Origin: Planktomarina sp.
GTDB lineage: Bacteria > Pseudomonadota > Alphaproteobacteria > Rhodobacterales > Rhodobacteraceae
Assembly: GCA_020629235.1 (NCBI GenBank)
Contig: JAHDDS010000002.1
Coordinates: 45,797 to 96,224, forward strand
Reading direction: 5' to 3'
DNA length: 50,428 nt
How positions within the stretch are numbered: the stretch's first letter is position 1; the number at the start of each line of letters is the position of its first letter. Under the pieces are notes generated by a model that was not told the origin of the DNA, made no database searches, and saw only the letters and a program-made list of their open reading frames with translations. The translations under genes were made by a program, and so were the position numbers. Of the stretch, positions 1 through 7,978 are shown piece by piece.

Positions 1-1
1 G

Positions 2-40
2 ACCGATGCCAACTTCTGGGGAGGCTATGGCGACCAATGA
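2..40 (+). CDS. comD: Sulfopyruvate decarboxylase alpha subunit, C-terminal end only (partial)
   Basis: Only the last 12 codons are present (reading TDANFWGGYGDQ, then TGA at 38-40), so the product cannot be identified from its own sequence. The call rests on context: its stop overlaps the ATG of the downstream beta-subunit gene in an ATGA arrangement, the usual coupling of the two halves of sulfopyruvate decarboxylase. The alpha subunit carries the pyrimidine-binding half of the thiamine diphosphate site. It could also be the N-terminal half of a related split decarboxylase such as phosphonopyruvate decarboxylase. Confidence 0.55.
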   Translation, partial: TDANFWGGYGDQ

Positions 41-591
41 TCCGTTCTGAAATTTTAAAAGAAATCGCCCCGATCCTGCGTGACCAACTGGTTGTGTGCA
101 ACATCGGTATCCCAAGCCAAGAACTGCACGCCATTGATGACCAACCCACCAACTTTTACATGTTGGGCACCATGGGGCTTGCGTCGTCCATCGGGTTGGG
201 ATTGGCCTTGGCCCAGGATAAAACCGTGATCTCTATCGACGGGGATGGGTCGGTTTTGACCAACTTGGGGACTTTGCCCACCATCGGCAACAACATCCCC
301 AAGAACTATATTTTGATGATCATCGACAATGGGTCCTACGGGTCCACCGGCGACCAGCCCACATACACGGGTCTGAAAACAGATTTGGCGGGGATGGCCC
401 GGGCTGCAGGGTGCGACAACGTGGTGGAAGTCATGGACAAAGACACCGGGGCCGCGCTGCAACAGGCCATCGACGCCCAGGTGGGAACTGTGATGATCGT
501 AAAATGCGACAGCGGAAACGCAAAAATGCCGGTGATCACCATGGACCCCGTCGTGATACGTGATCGGTTTATGACGGCCGTGGCCTCTTAA
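37..591 (+). CDS. comE: Sulfopyruvate decarboxylase, beta (ThDP-binding) subunit
   Basis: A 184-residue protein with the C-terminal thiamine-diphosphate fold of split 2-oxoacid decarboxylases. The ThDP/Mg motif is clear: GDGS near residue 68, followed about 27 residues later by IDNGSYGSTG. Length matches ComE-type beta subunits (about 180-190 aa). In roseobacters ComDE decarboxylates 3-sulfopyruvate to sulfoacetaldehyde during sulfolactate, DHPS or cysteate breakdown, feeding Xsc; it is cytoplasmic. The ATG overlaps the stop of the alpha-subunit gene (ATGA at 37-40), so the subunits are translationally coupled, and a strong terminator follows 31 bases after the stop, making this the last gene of its operon. 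Phosphonopyruvate decarboxylase is the main alternative. Confidence 0.82.
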   Translation: MIRSEILKEIAPILRDQLVVCNIGIPSQELHAIDDQPTNFYMLGTMGLASSIGLGLALAQDKTVISIDGDGSVLTNLGTLPTIGNNIPKNYILMIIDNGSYGSTGDQPTYTGLKTDLAGMARAAGCDNVVEVMDKDTGAALQQAIDAQVGTVMIVKCDSGNAKMPVITMDPVVIRDRFMTAVAS

Positions 592-621
592 CTGCGGCAA
601 CATAACGTTGTCCAAGATTTG

Positions 622-652
622 AAATGCCGAGATTCGTCTCGGCATTTTTTTT
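622..652 (+). terminator. Intrinsic terminator after comE
   Basis: A perfect 10-bp stem (623-632 with 637-646, core TGCCGAGA/TCTCGGCA) closed by a stable TTCG tetraloop runs directly into eight T residues. It ends the comDE operon. The rest of the 592-889 gap holds only a possible LacI-type operator. Confidence 0.93.
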
Positions 653-818
653 GTCCGCTGACCAGGTTTGTTGGGGGTCATTGTCAGCTTGGTGTCAGCT
701 TCACCAGACCAAATAGCGCCAAGACTGTTAGCGATAACCCCCGCAGCCTGAAATTTCCCGCCAAACGTGCAAATTCCCGATATTTTTTGTTGCCATAGCG
801 CGGTTTACATGCTGCAAA

Positions 819-833
819 TTGAGAGCGCTGTGG
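819..833. promoter_or_regulatory. Possible LacI-family operator upstream of the sugar-binding protein gene
   Basis: TTGAGAGCGCTGTGG is centred on the palindrome AGCGCT (824-829), the core typical of LacI-family operators, and lies 57 bases before the binding-protein start. Only the inner part is symmetric. No regulator gene lies beside it. Suggestive only. Confidence 0.3.
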
Positions 834-889
834 GGAAAGGCGCGCCAAGTGCCGCCACAGCCAAAAACAAATACGTTGGGAGGAACGTT

Positions 890-1801
890 ATGAAAAAACT
901 TATGCTGACGGCAGCCGCCGTTGCCATTTCTGCGTCTGCAGCTTTTGCAGAACGCTATGTCATGATCACACACACACAAGGTACAGATCCATTCTGGCCA
1001 GTTGTTGAAAAAGGCGGCCGTGACGCTGCTGCTGCCATCGGTGCAGAATTCGAATACAACTTCGACCCATCAGGCGACATGGCTGGCATGGCCAAACTGA
1101 TCGAAGCTGCGGCAGCTTCGCAGCCAGATGGTATCATCGTTTCATTGCCAGACGCTGACGCGTTGGGTGGTGCGATCCAAGCCGCTGTGGATTCCGGTGT
1201 TCCTGTGATCACCATGAACTCTGGCCTGGAATCGTCCGCTGCTGTTGGTGCCCTGATGCACGTTGGTCAGCCAGAGCGTTTGGCCGGTGAAAAAGCCGGT
1301 GCACGCGCGAAATCCGAAGGTGTGACAAACGGCCTGTGTCTGAACCAAGAAGCGTTCAACACCGCGTTGGTTGACCGTTGCGAAGGGTACTTCGCTGGTC
1401 TGGGCGGCGATCTGAACATGATCGACGTGTCCAACGACGTGACGCAGATCGAAACACGGACCGCTGCTGCGCTGTCCGCTGACCCATCCATCGATGGCGT
1501 TCTGGCTGTTGGCCCACACGTATGTGCCGCTGCAAACAAAGCGATCAAAGACGTTGGCGCCGATGTACACCTGGCATGTTTTGATTTGTCCCCTGAAGTT
1601 ATGGACATGATCAAAGCCGGTGACGCATCTTTCACCATTGACCAGCAGCAGCGTCTGCAAGGTTACATGCCTGTGATCGTTCTGCACCTGTACAACACAA
1701 ACGCTGGCATGCTGCCAGGTGCAAACATCCCATCTGGCCCAGGCTTCGTTGATGCGTCCAATGCAGACAGCGTTGCAAGCCAAGCTGGCGTGAACCGCTA
1801 A
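890..1801 (+). CDS. Sugar (probably inositol) ABC transporter, periplasmic binding protein
   Basis: A 303-residue Peripla_BP_4-type solute-binding protein. The N-terminus is a Sec signal peptide (MKK, hydrophobic stretch, AFA cleavage site near residue 22), then a RbsB-like two-lobe fold. The start is fixed by GGGAGG about 7 bases upstream. A permease and an ATPase follow, then iolB, which points to myo-inositol or a related polyol; the sequence itself does not prove the substrate. Codon choice (GTT, CCA, TTC, CTG, GAA) differs visibly from neighbours that favour GTG, CCC and TTG, as expected for a very highly expressed binding protein. A hairpin after the stop probably keeps its expression above that of the membrane components. 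Confidence 0.88.
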   Translation: MKKLMLTAAAVAISASAAFAERYVMITHTQGTDPFWPVVEKGGRDAAAAIGAEFEYNFDPSGDMAGMAKLIEAAAASQPDGIIVSLPDADALGGAIQAAVDSGVPVITMNSGLESSAAVGALMHVGQPERLAGEKAGARAKSEGVTNGLCLNQEAFNTALVDRCEGYFAGLGGDLNMIDVSNDVTQIETRTAAALSADPSIDGVLAVGPHVCAAANKAIKDVGADVHLACFDLSPEVMDMIKAGDASFTIDQQQRLQGYMPVIVLHLYNTNAGMLPGANIPSGPGFVDASNADSVASQAGVNR

Positions 1802-1827
1802 TCGTTTTGCTGAACAGCAAACGCTAA

Positions 1828-1855
1828 AAACAGGCGGGCTTTGTCCCGCCTGTTT
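1828..1855 (+). terminator. Intra-operon attenuator hairpin between binding protein and permease
   Basis: A perfect 11-bp stem (1828-1838 AAACAGGCGGG with 1845-1855) and a 6-base loop, followed by only a short T tract. It lies between the binding-protein stop and the permease start. Such hairpins act as partial terminators or 3' mRNA stabilisers, giving excess binding protein over permease. Confidence 0.75.
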
Positions 1856-1885
1856 CCTTCAGAACAGATAAAATTTGGGGATGAT

Positions 1886-3085
1886 ATGTCAGATCGCAGC
1901 GAAGCTGATCGGCTAACACAAGAAACGTGGCTGCAGCGCATGGTGCGCCGGCCAGAGATTGGCGCCTTTATCGTGATGGTGATTATCATCGTCGCACTGG
2001 GCATCGCCTCGGAAGGCAAAGCTTTCAACGCGCTTGGCCTTAAGAACAACATCGCAATTATTTCACAGCTTGGCATTATCGCAGTAGGGGCGGCCCTTCT
2101 GATGATTGCAGGTGAATTTGACTTGTCGATCGGGCCAATGATCGCCTTTGCGGGGATGTGTATTGCCATCATGTTGAAATGGGGGCTTTGGACACCCTTC
2201 GGCGTATATGAAGTGACGCCCTTCATTGCATTTGTGGTGACCCTTGCGATGACCTTGGGCTTCGGCTGGCTGATCGGAACGATTGTTGTACGTTCTGGCT
2301 TGTCGAGCTTCATCGTAACGCTGGCGTTCTGGTTTTTCCTGCGTGGTTTGACCGAAGTCTGTTTCCGCCTGATCAACCAAAACACCAACGTGTCCGGCCT
2401 GCCTGATTTCAAGAAAGAAAGCTGGTTCGCCGAACAAATGGGTGGTGAAGTGTTTGGTTGGTTCTATGACGCTTGGTACTGGATCGGCACCAAGGTCACC
2501 GCTGGCGTGGAATTCACCGGGGACATGTCCCGGGAAGCCAAAATTGAATTGATCAACTACCTCGGCTTTTTCAACATCAACCGGAAGATGGAACAGTGGG
2601 TCACAGGATTTGACGCACGTTTGTTGTGGTTCTTGGTCATTGCCGGTGTCGCCTGGTACGTTCTGTCCAAGACCCAATTGGGCAACTGGATTTACGCCAC
2701 GGGTGATAACAAAGACGCCGCCCGTGCGAACGGGGTTCCGGTGAACCGCGTGAAGGTCGGCTTGTTCATGTTCTCTGCCTTCTGCGCAACGATCTTTGCA
2801 ACGTGTCAGGTGCTTGACACCAACTCCTCAGACGCGGCCAAGGGCATGTTCAAGGAGCTTGAGGCGATCGCGATTGCGGTTGTGGGCGGCATCCTTATGA
2901 CGGGCGGGTTCGGGTCCATCCTGGGCGTGATCTTTGGGGCGATTACCTTTGGCCTGGTGGCCAACGCGGTGTTCTTTATTCCGTGGATCGACGGCGCCTG
3001 GTTCCGTGTCTTCGTGGGCACTGTTCTTTTGGCCGCTGTGTTCGCCAACGAACGCATCCGCAAACGCATCACAGGGGGGATTTGA
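1886..3085 (+). CDS. Sugar ABC transporter permease (RbsC/FrcC family)
   Basis: A 399-residue polytopic inner-membrane protein of the BPD_transp_2 family. It starts with a short charged N-terminus (MSDRSEADRL), has about ten hydrophobic segments, and carries the conserved region near residues 275-300 (GNWIYATGDNKDAARANG) that contacts the ATPase. The ATG at 1886 is chosen because GGGGA lies 5 bases upstream; an earlier in-frame start would fall inside the attenuator stem. It is somewhat longer than RbsC (about 320 aa) because of an insert near residues 180-250, common in the longer FrcC-type permeases. The ATPase gene follows two bases after the stop. Confidence 0.88.
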   Translation: MSDRSEADRLTQETWLQRMVRRPEIGAFIVMVIIIVALGIASEGKAFNALGLKNNIAIISQLGIIAVGAALLMIAGEFDLSIGPMIAFAGMCIAIMLKWGLWTPFGVYEVTPFIAFVVTLAMTLGFGWLIGTIVVRSGLSSFIVTLAFWFFLRGLTEVCFRLINQNTNVSGLPDFKKESWFAEQMGGEVFGWFYDAWYWIGTKVTAGVEFTGDMSREAKIELINYLGFFNINRKMEQWVTGFDARLLWFLVIAGVAWYVLSKTQLGNWIYATGDNKDAARANGVPVNRVKVGLFMFSAFCATIFATCQVLDTNSSDAAKGMFKELEAIAIAVVGGILMTGGFGSILGVIFGAITFGLVANAVFFIPWIDGAWFRVFVGTVLLAAVFANERIRKRITGGI

Positions 3086-3087
3086 TC

Positions 3088-3864
3088 ATGGCGGACCCAC
3101 TTATTCGCATTGAAAAGCTGGTCAAAAAGTTCGGACCCTTCACGGCGCTGAACGGTGTTGACCTGGAAGTCTACCCTGGTGAAGTGCATGCTTTGCTGGG
3201 GGACAACGGGGCCGGGAAGTCCACCTTGATCAAGGTTTTGTCCGGGGTGCATAACCCCACAGGTGGGCAAATCTATGTCGAAGGCAAACCGGTCAATTTC
3301 CGCAGCCCGCGCGATGCAGCGCAGGCGGGGATTGGGACGGTGTACCAGGATCTGGCGCTGAACCAGCTGATGTCTGTGACCCGCAACTTCTTCATGGGGC
3401 GCGAGTTGAAAGGCATGTTCGGCAATCTTCGAATGGATGAGATGAACAAGATCGCCCATGATGAGATGAACAAGATCGGCATCAATTTCAGCGATCCGAC
3501 ACAAGCCGTGGGCACCATGTCTGGCGGCCAACGTCAGACGCTGGCCATCGCACGCGCGATCTACTTCGGGGCCAAGGTTTTGATCCTGGACGAACCCACG
3601 TCGGCCCTGGGTCAGAAACAGCAGATGGGTGTGCTCAAAACGATGATGAAGGTGCGCAAACGCGGCGACATCGCGATCATCTTTATCACGCACAACGAAA
3701 TCCATTCGAAGTTGGTGGCCGACCGGTTCACGTTCCTGTCTTTGGGCGAAGTGATCGGCAAAGGCACCAAGAAAGAGTTGGAAGGCGATGACATCCGCCG
3801 CTTGATGGCTGGCGGCGCAGAGCTTGGCGACCTGGCGGCAGAGCTGGCCACGGTCACGGGATAA
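3088..3864 (+). CDS. Sugar ABC transporter ATP-binding protein (FrcA-type, single domain)
   Basis: A 258-residue ABC ATPase with Walker A GDNGAGKST at 38-46, signature MSGGQRQ at 144-150 and Walker B VLILDEP at 164-170, then the D-loop TSALG. It has a single nucleotide-binding domain, as in FrcA, unlike the two-domain RbsA/XylG type, so it must act as a homodimer on the permease. The start lies directly after the permease stop. Transport of a monosaccharide or cyclitol is inferred from the family and from iolB downstream. Confidence 0.9.
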   Translation: MADPLIRIEKLVKKFGPFTALNGVDLEVYPGEVHALLGDNGAGKSTLIKVLSGVHNPTGGQIYVEGKPVNFRSPRDAAQAGIGTVYQDLALNQLMSVTRNFFMGRELKGMFGNLRMDEMNKIAHDEMNKIGINFSDPTQAVGTMSGGQRQTLAIARAIYFGAKVLILDEPTSALGQKQQMGVLKTMMKVRKRGDIAIIFITHNEIHSKLVADRFTFLSLGEVIGKGTKKELEGDDIRRLMAGGAELGDLAAELATVTG

Positions 3865-3874
3865 GGATCCCCGC

Positions 3875-4705
3875 GTGGCAAGCCATCTGTTGAAAAAACC
3901 TGCGGGCACCCACGGGTGCCTGCATTCTGTGTCCGCCGCATCGGCGAAAAAAGACTGCCCGAATTGGGGGTATGTTGGGTTTCATGTGCACGTCTTGGCC
4001 GCAGGGCAAACACTTTCCCAAGATACGGGCGATTTGGAACATTGCATCGTCATCATCACGGGCAAGATGACGGCTTCGGTGGACGGGCAAGATATGGGCG
4101 AACTGGGTGCGCGGATGGACATCCATGCACGCGAAAAGGCCCATGCGCTGTATGTGCCCAACGGGTCCACCTGGACGCTGACAGCCACCACCGATTTGGA
4201 AATCGGCATCTGCACAGCACCGGGGCAGGGCGGACATCAGGCGCGCAAGATCACCCCCACAGCAGGTCCGATGGAAGCGCGCGGCACCGGCGCGAACACC
4301 CGATACGTCAATGCGTTCATGATGGAAGACAATGATTGCGCCGACAGTTTGCTGGTGGTGGAGGTGTGGACCCCAAACGGCAATTGGTCGTCTTACCCCA
4401 GCCACAAGCACGACACGGATGCCTTCCCGGACGAAACTTATCTTGAAGAAACGTATTACCACCGCATCAATCCGCCCACGGGTTTTGGGGTTCAGCGGGT
4501 GTACAATGACGACCGGTCTTTGGATGAAACCATGACGATAGAAGACCGCGATCTTGTGTTGGTACCGGAAGGGTATCACCCGTGCGGCGCGCTTTATGGT
4601 CACGATCTGTACTATCTGAACGTTATGGCGGGGCCCCTTCGCAAGTGGCGGTTCCGAAATGATCCTGACCACGATTGGGTATTTCAGCGGGACGCAAAGA
4701 CCTAA
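3875..4705 (+). CDS. iolB: 5-deoxy-glucuronate isomerase
   Basis: A 276-residue double-cupin protein of the IolB/KduI family, which converts 5-deoxy-D-glucuronate to 2-deoxy-5-keto-D-gluconate in inositol catabolism. The second cupin shows the metal-site pattern SYPSHKHD followed by EETYYHRI, and a terminal EGYHPCGA supplies a further histidine. Length matches the family (about 270 aa). The GTG at 3875 is chosen because AAGGAT lies 7 bases upstream and because it starts just after the ATPase stop; the first family-like residues follow it. Other iol genes are not in the window. Its place directly after the transporter is the main reason to assign inositol as the transported substrate. Confidence 0.88.
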   Translation: MASHLLKKPAGTHGCLHSVSAASAKKDCPNWGYVGFHVHVLAAGQTLSQDTGDLEHCIVIITGKMTASVDGQDMGELGARMDIHAREKAHALYVPNGSTWTLTATTDLEIGICTAPGQGGHQARKITPTAGPMEARGTGANTRYVNAFMMEDNDCADSLLVVEVWTPNGNWSSYPSHKHDTDAFPDETYLEETYYHRINPPTGFGVQRVYNDDRSLDETMTIEDRDLVLVPEGYHPCGALYGHDLYYLNVMAGPLRKWRFRNDPDHDWVFQRDAKT

Positions 4706-4742
4706 ACAAAAGACTCGACACAGCGGACGTGTCCCGATTAAA

Positions 4743-4756
4743 TGAACAAGTGTTCA
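4743..4756. promoter_or_regulatory. Palindromic operator-like site at the head of the ivd-mcc operon
   Basis: TGAACAAGTGTTCA is a perfect 6-bp inverted repeat around a 2-base centre (TGAACA/TGTTCA), the form of many TetR-family operators. It lies 16 bases upstream of the chosen ivd start and would block transcription into the leucine-catabolism genes. It also overlaps a possible earlier ATG (4742), which is one reason that start is disfavoured. No regulator gene lies beside it. Confidence 0.45.
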
Positions 4757-4771
4757 ATAAACGGGGCTGCC

Positions 4772-5935
4772 ATGTTCTTGGGATCCATGAAATTCGATTT
4801 GGGCGAAGATATCTTGGCCCTGCAGGATGCAGCCCATCGGTTCGCCCAAGATGTAATCAAACCCCAGGCCGCGCAAATTGATGCAGACAACGCATTTCCA
4901 CCCGCACTGTGGAAGCAGTTGGGCGACATGGGGTTTCTTGGCGTCACTGTGCCGGAAGACTTTGGCGGGGCCGGGTTGGGGTATTTGGCCCACACCGTGG
5001 TGGTGGAAGAAATCGCCCGCGCGTCAGCTTCTGTCAGCTTGTCTTATGGGGCGCATTCGAACTTGTGCGTGAACCAAATCGCTTTGAACGGCAGCGATGA
5101 ACAGCGGGCAACATACCTGCCGGGTTTGGTGTCAGGCGACCACGTCGGCGCCCTGGCCATGAGCGAGGCCGGCGCAGGGTCAGACGTGGTGTCCATGTCT
5201 TTGACGGCAGAAAAGCGCAACGATCATTACCGACTGAACGGTAACAAATACTGGATCACCAACGGCCCAGATGCGGACACTTTGGTGGTCTATGCCAAGA
5301 CCGACAAGGACGCGGGGTCCAAAGGGATCACCGCGTTTTTGATCGAAAAATCCATGGCGGGTTTTTCCACGTCGCCGCATTTTGATAAACTGGGCATGCG
5401 CGGTTCGAATACGGCAGAATTGATTTTTGAAGATGTCGAAGTCCCATTCGAAAATGTCCTGGGCGAAGAAGGCAAAGGCGTGAACGTTCTGATGTCTGGG
5501 CTGGATTTCGAACGCGTGGTGCTGGCGGGCATTGGCCTTGGGATCATGGCGGCCTGCTTGGACGAAATCATGCCGTACTTGGCCAGCCGCAAGCAATTTG
5601 GGCAACCCATCGGCAATTTCCAACTGATGCAAGGCAAGATCGCGGACATGTACACGGCGATGAATTCTGCCCGCGCCTATGTATACGAGGTGGCCAAAGC
5701 CTGTGATCGGGGCGAAGTCACCCGCCAAGATGCTGCGGCCTGCTGTCTTTATTCCAGCGAACAAGCCATGGTTCAGGCCCACCAAGCCGTGCAAGCCATG
5801 GGCGGTGCCGGATTTTTGAACGACGCCCCTGTCGCGCGGTTCTTCCGCGATGCTAAGCTGATGGAAATCGGCGCAGGCACCTCGGAAATTCGGCGGATGT
5901 TGGTGGGCCGTGAATTGATGGGAATGATGACATGA
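4772..5935 (+). CDS. ivd: Isovaleryl-CoA dehydrogenase
   Basis: A 387-residue acyl-CoA dehydrogenase that oxidises isovaleryl-CoA to 3-methylcrotonyl-CoA in leucine breakdown, passing electrons to ETF. The flavin motif [11 protein letters not shown] is present. So is the region around the catalytic glutamate, [12 protein letters not shown], placed as in isovaleryl-CoA dehydrogenases rather than medium- or short-chain enzymes. GGAGFL and GAGTSEIRR near the C-terminus are typical. The ATG at 4772 (MFLGSM) gives the family length and start; ATG 4787 is possible, and ATG 4742 overlaps the operator-like palindrome. The stop overlaps the next gene (ATGA), and mccB-mccA lie just downstream, confirming the pathway. 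Confidence 0.92.
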   Translation: MFLGSMKFDLGEDILALQDAAHRFAQDVIKPQAAQIDADNAFPPALWKQLGDMGFLGVTVPEDFGGAGLGYLAHTVVVEEIARASASVSLSYGAHSNLCVNQIALNGSDEQRATYLPGLVSGDHVGALAMSEAGAGSDVVSMSLTAEKRNDHYRLNGNKYWITNGPDADTLVVYAKTDKDAGSKGITAFLIEKSMAGFSTSPHFDKLGMRGSNTAELIFEDVEVPFENVLGEEGKGVNVLMSGLDFERVVLAGIGLGIMAACLDEIMPYLASRKQFGQPIGNFQLMQGKIADMYTAMNSARAYVYEVAKACDRGEVTRQDAAACCLYSSEQAMVQAHQAVQAMGGAGFLNDAPVARFFRDAKLMEIGAGTSEIRRMLVGRELMGMMT

Positions 5936-6417
5936 TGACACGCGTTTTGGCGGCTGCCCTGGCGCTGGCCCCGGGGTTTGCTTTCGCAGACGGGCACATC
6001 AACGAAGACAAATCGCTGGTTTTGGCCTGCTTGGAACTTGTGGGGGACGGGGCGGAATGGACCCAATGCGTGGGGATGATGTTCAAGCCCTGTGAAGCAG
6101 ACAAGGTCGGCTCGGACGCGCACACCGCCTGTATGGTGGAAGAACGCGATGCTTGGCGCGAAGCGTTGCGGGTGGAACAGGCTGCCTTGGCCGATGTCCT
6201 AACGCCCGCAGGCAACATCGAACTGACCAACATCATCAATGGCTGGGCGCGATATTCTGACCAGAAGTGCCAAGAAAGCAGCTTGGCCCGGGGTGGGTCG
6301 CCTGTGGCTTTGCACGGTTGCGAAATCGCCGAAGTCGTCAGTGCCACATCGGAGCTTGTCGCGTGCCGCGAAGGCCGATCCACAGCGCAGTTCTGCGTGT
6401 TCAAGGACGACGGGTGA
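5932..6417 (+). CDS. Cysteine-rich secreted protein, LprI/DUF1311-like
   Basis: A 161-residue protein with a Sec signal peptide ([19 protein letters not shown]). The mature part has eight cysteines (33, 46, 54, 67, 113, 130, 145, 155), enough for four disulfides, so it is periplasmic and stably folded. The spacing resembles the DUF1311 / lysozyme-inhibitor LprI-like family, but this is a weak match by eye. It is coupled to both neighbours: its ATG overlaps the ivd stop and its TGA overlaps the GTG of mccB. It is thus locked into a cytoplasmic leucine-catabolism operon although its product is exported. Function in this pathway is unknown. Confidence 0.7.
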   Translation: MMTRVLAAALALAPGFAFADGHINEDKSLVLACLELVGDGAEWTQCVGMMFKPCEADKVGSDAHTACMVEERDAWREALRVEQAALADVLTPAGNIELTNIINGWARYSDQKCQESSLARGGSPVALHGCEIAEVVSATSELVACREGRSTAQFCVFKDDG

Positions 6418-7973
6418 CCGCGCGCCCGGGACATGAAGCTGCGCTGAAAGAATGGCGCACGGCGGTGGACGCTGCGGCCCTGGGCGGCGGCGACAAAGCC
6501 CGCCAACGCCACATGGATCGCGGCAAGCTGCTGCCGCGCGACCGGGTGGCGGGGTTGTTGGACCCGGGATCATGGTTTTTGGAAGTGGGGGCGACGGCGG
6601 CCCACGGCATGTACGATGGGGCAGCACCTTGCGCAGGCGTTGTGGCGGGCGTCGGTCTGGTGCACGGGCGCGAAGTCATGGTCATTTGCAACGACGCCAC
6701 GGTGAAGGGGGGGACATATTACCCCATGACCGTGAAGAAGCACCTGCGCGCCCAAGAAATCGCGGAAGACTGCCATTTGCCGGTCATCAGCCTGGTGGAC
6801 AGCGGCGGGGCCAACTTGCCCAACCAGGACGAGGTGTTCCCAGACCGCGATCATTTCGGGCGCATCTTTTACAACCAGGCCCGCATGTCTGCCAAAGGCA
6901 TCGCCCAGATCGCTGTGGTCATGGGGTCGTGCACGGCTGGCGGGGCTTACGTCCCAGCGATGGCGGATGTGTCTATCATCGTAAAAGATCAGGGAACCAT
7001 CTTTTTGGCAGGCCCCCCTTTGGTGAAAGCCGCAACGGGCGAAGTCGTAACGGCAGAAGACTTGGGCGGCGGCGATGTGCATACGCGCCTGTCGGGCGTG
7101 GCCGACTATCTTGCTGAAGACGATGCCCATGCCCTGGCCCTGGCGCGCGAAGCAGTTCGCCATCTGGGGGCGGCCCCGGTGTCTTCCGGGGATTGCACGG
7201 GGGCTGCACCGGTCAAGTCCATGGATGATTTGTTTGACGTTGTCCCATCGGATCTGACCCAAGCCTTCGATGTGCGCGAGGTAATCGCACGCATTGTGGA
7301 CGCCAGTCGCTTCGATGAATTCAAGGCACGCTTTGGGGACACCATCGTTACGGGTTTCGCCCATATCGAAGGCATGCCGGTGGGATTTGTGGCCAACAAC
7401 GGCGTGCTGTTTTCTGAAGCCGCCCAGAAAGCTGCGCATTTTGTGGAACTGTGCAGTCAGCGCAAGACGCCGTTGATTTTCTTGCAAAACATCACCGGGT
7501 TTATGGTGGGCCAGAAATACGAAAACGAAGGGATCGCACGTCACGGTGCCAAGATGGTGACGGCCGTTGCCTGCACGTCAGTCCCCAAGATCACGATGAT
7601 TATCGGGGGCAGTTACGGGGCTGGAAACTATGGGATGGCAGGGCGCGCTTATCAGCCGCGCTTTTTGTGGACGTGGCCCACCTCGCGCACCGCCGTGATG
7701 GGGGGCAAGCAGGCAGCCAACGTGCTGGCCACAGTGAAACGTGACGCCATGGACCGCGCGGGCAAGGCCTGGTCGGAAAAAGAAGAAGCCGCGTTCAAAA
7801 AACCCACCGAAGACATGTTCGAAGAACAATCGCACCCGCTTTATGCCAGCGCGCGTCTGTGGGACGACGGCATCATCGATCCGCGCGACAGCCGCAAGGT
7901 GTTGGCCCTGTCCTTGCGCGCGGCATTGAATGCCCCCATCGAAGACACCCGCTTTGGCGTGTTCCGGATGTAG
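6414..7973 (+). CDS. mccB: Methylcrotonyl-CoA carboxylase, carboxyltransferase (beta) subunit
   Basis: A 519-residue carboxyltransferase that moves CO2 from carboxybiotin on MccA to 3-methylcrotonyl-CoA. The two crotonase-like halves are visible: [13 protein letters not shown] with [15 protein letters not shown] in the N-half, and [11 protein letters not shown] followed by [16 protein letters not shown] in the C-half. The latter pattern separates MccB from propionyl-CoA carboxylase beta. The GTG at 6414 overlaps the upstream TGA, has AAGGA 6 bases before it, and gives close to the usual length (about 530 aa). A longer frame starting inside the upstream gene was rejected. It is followed by mccA after 5 bases. 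Confidence 0.93.
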   Translation: MTARPGHEAALKEWRTAVDAAALGGGDKARQRHMDRGKLLPRDRVAGLLDPGSWFLEVGATAAHGMYDGAAPCAGVVAGVGLVHGREVMVICNDATVKGGTYYPMTVKKHLRAQEIAEDCHLPVISLVDSGGANLPNQDEVFPDRDHFGRIFYNQARMSAKGIAQIAVVMGSCTAGGAYVPAMADVSIIVKDQGTIFLAGPPLVKAATGEVVTAEDLGGGDVHTRLSGVADYLAEDDAHALALAREAVRHLGAAPVSSGDCTGAAPVKSMDDLFDVVPSDLTQAFDVREVIARIVDASRFDEFKARFGDTIVTGFAHIEGMPVGFVANNGVLFSEAAQKAAHFVELCSQRKTPLIFLQNITGFMVGQKYENEGIARHGAKMVTAVACTSVPKITMIIGGSYGAGNYGMAGRAYQPRFLWTWPTSRTAVMGGKQAANVLATVKRDAMDRAGKAWSEKEEAAFKKPTEDMFEEQSHPLYASARLWDDGIIDPRDSRKVLALSLRAALNAPIEDTRFGVFRM

Positions 7974-7978
7974 CCGCC

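Noticed and set aside
2806-3909. Antisense frame of 367 codons opposite the ABC ATPase
   Set aside because: Same shadow composition; the plus strand has full Walker motifs and operon context.
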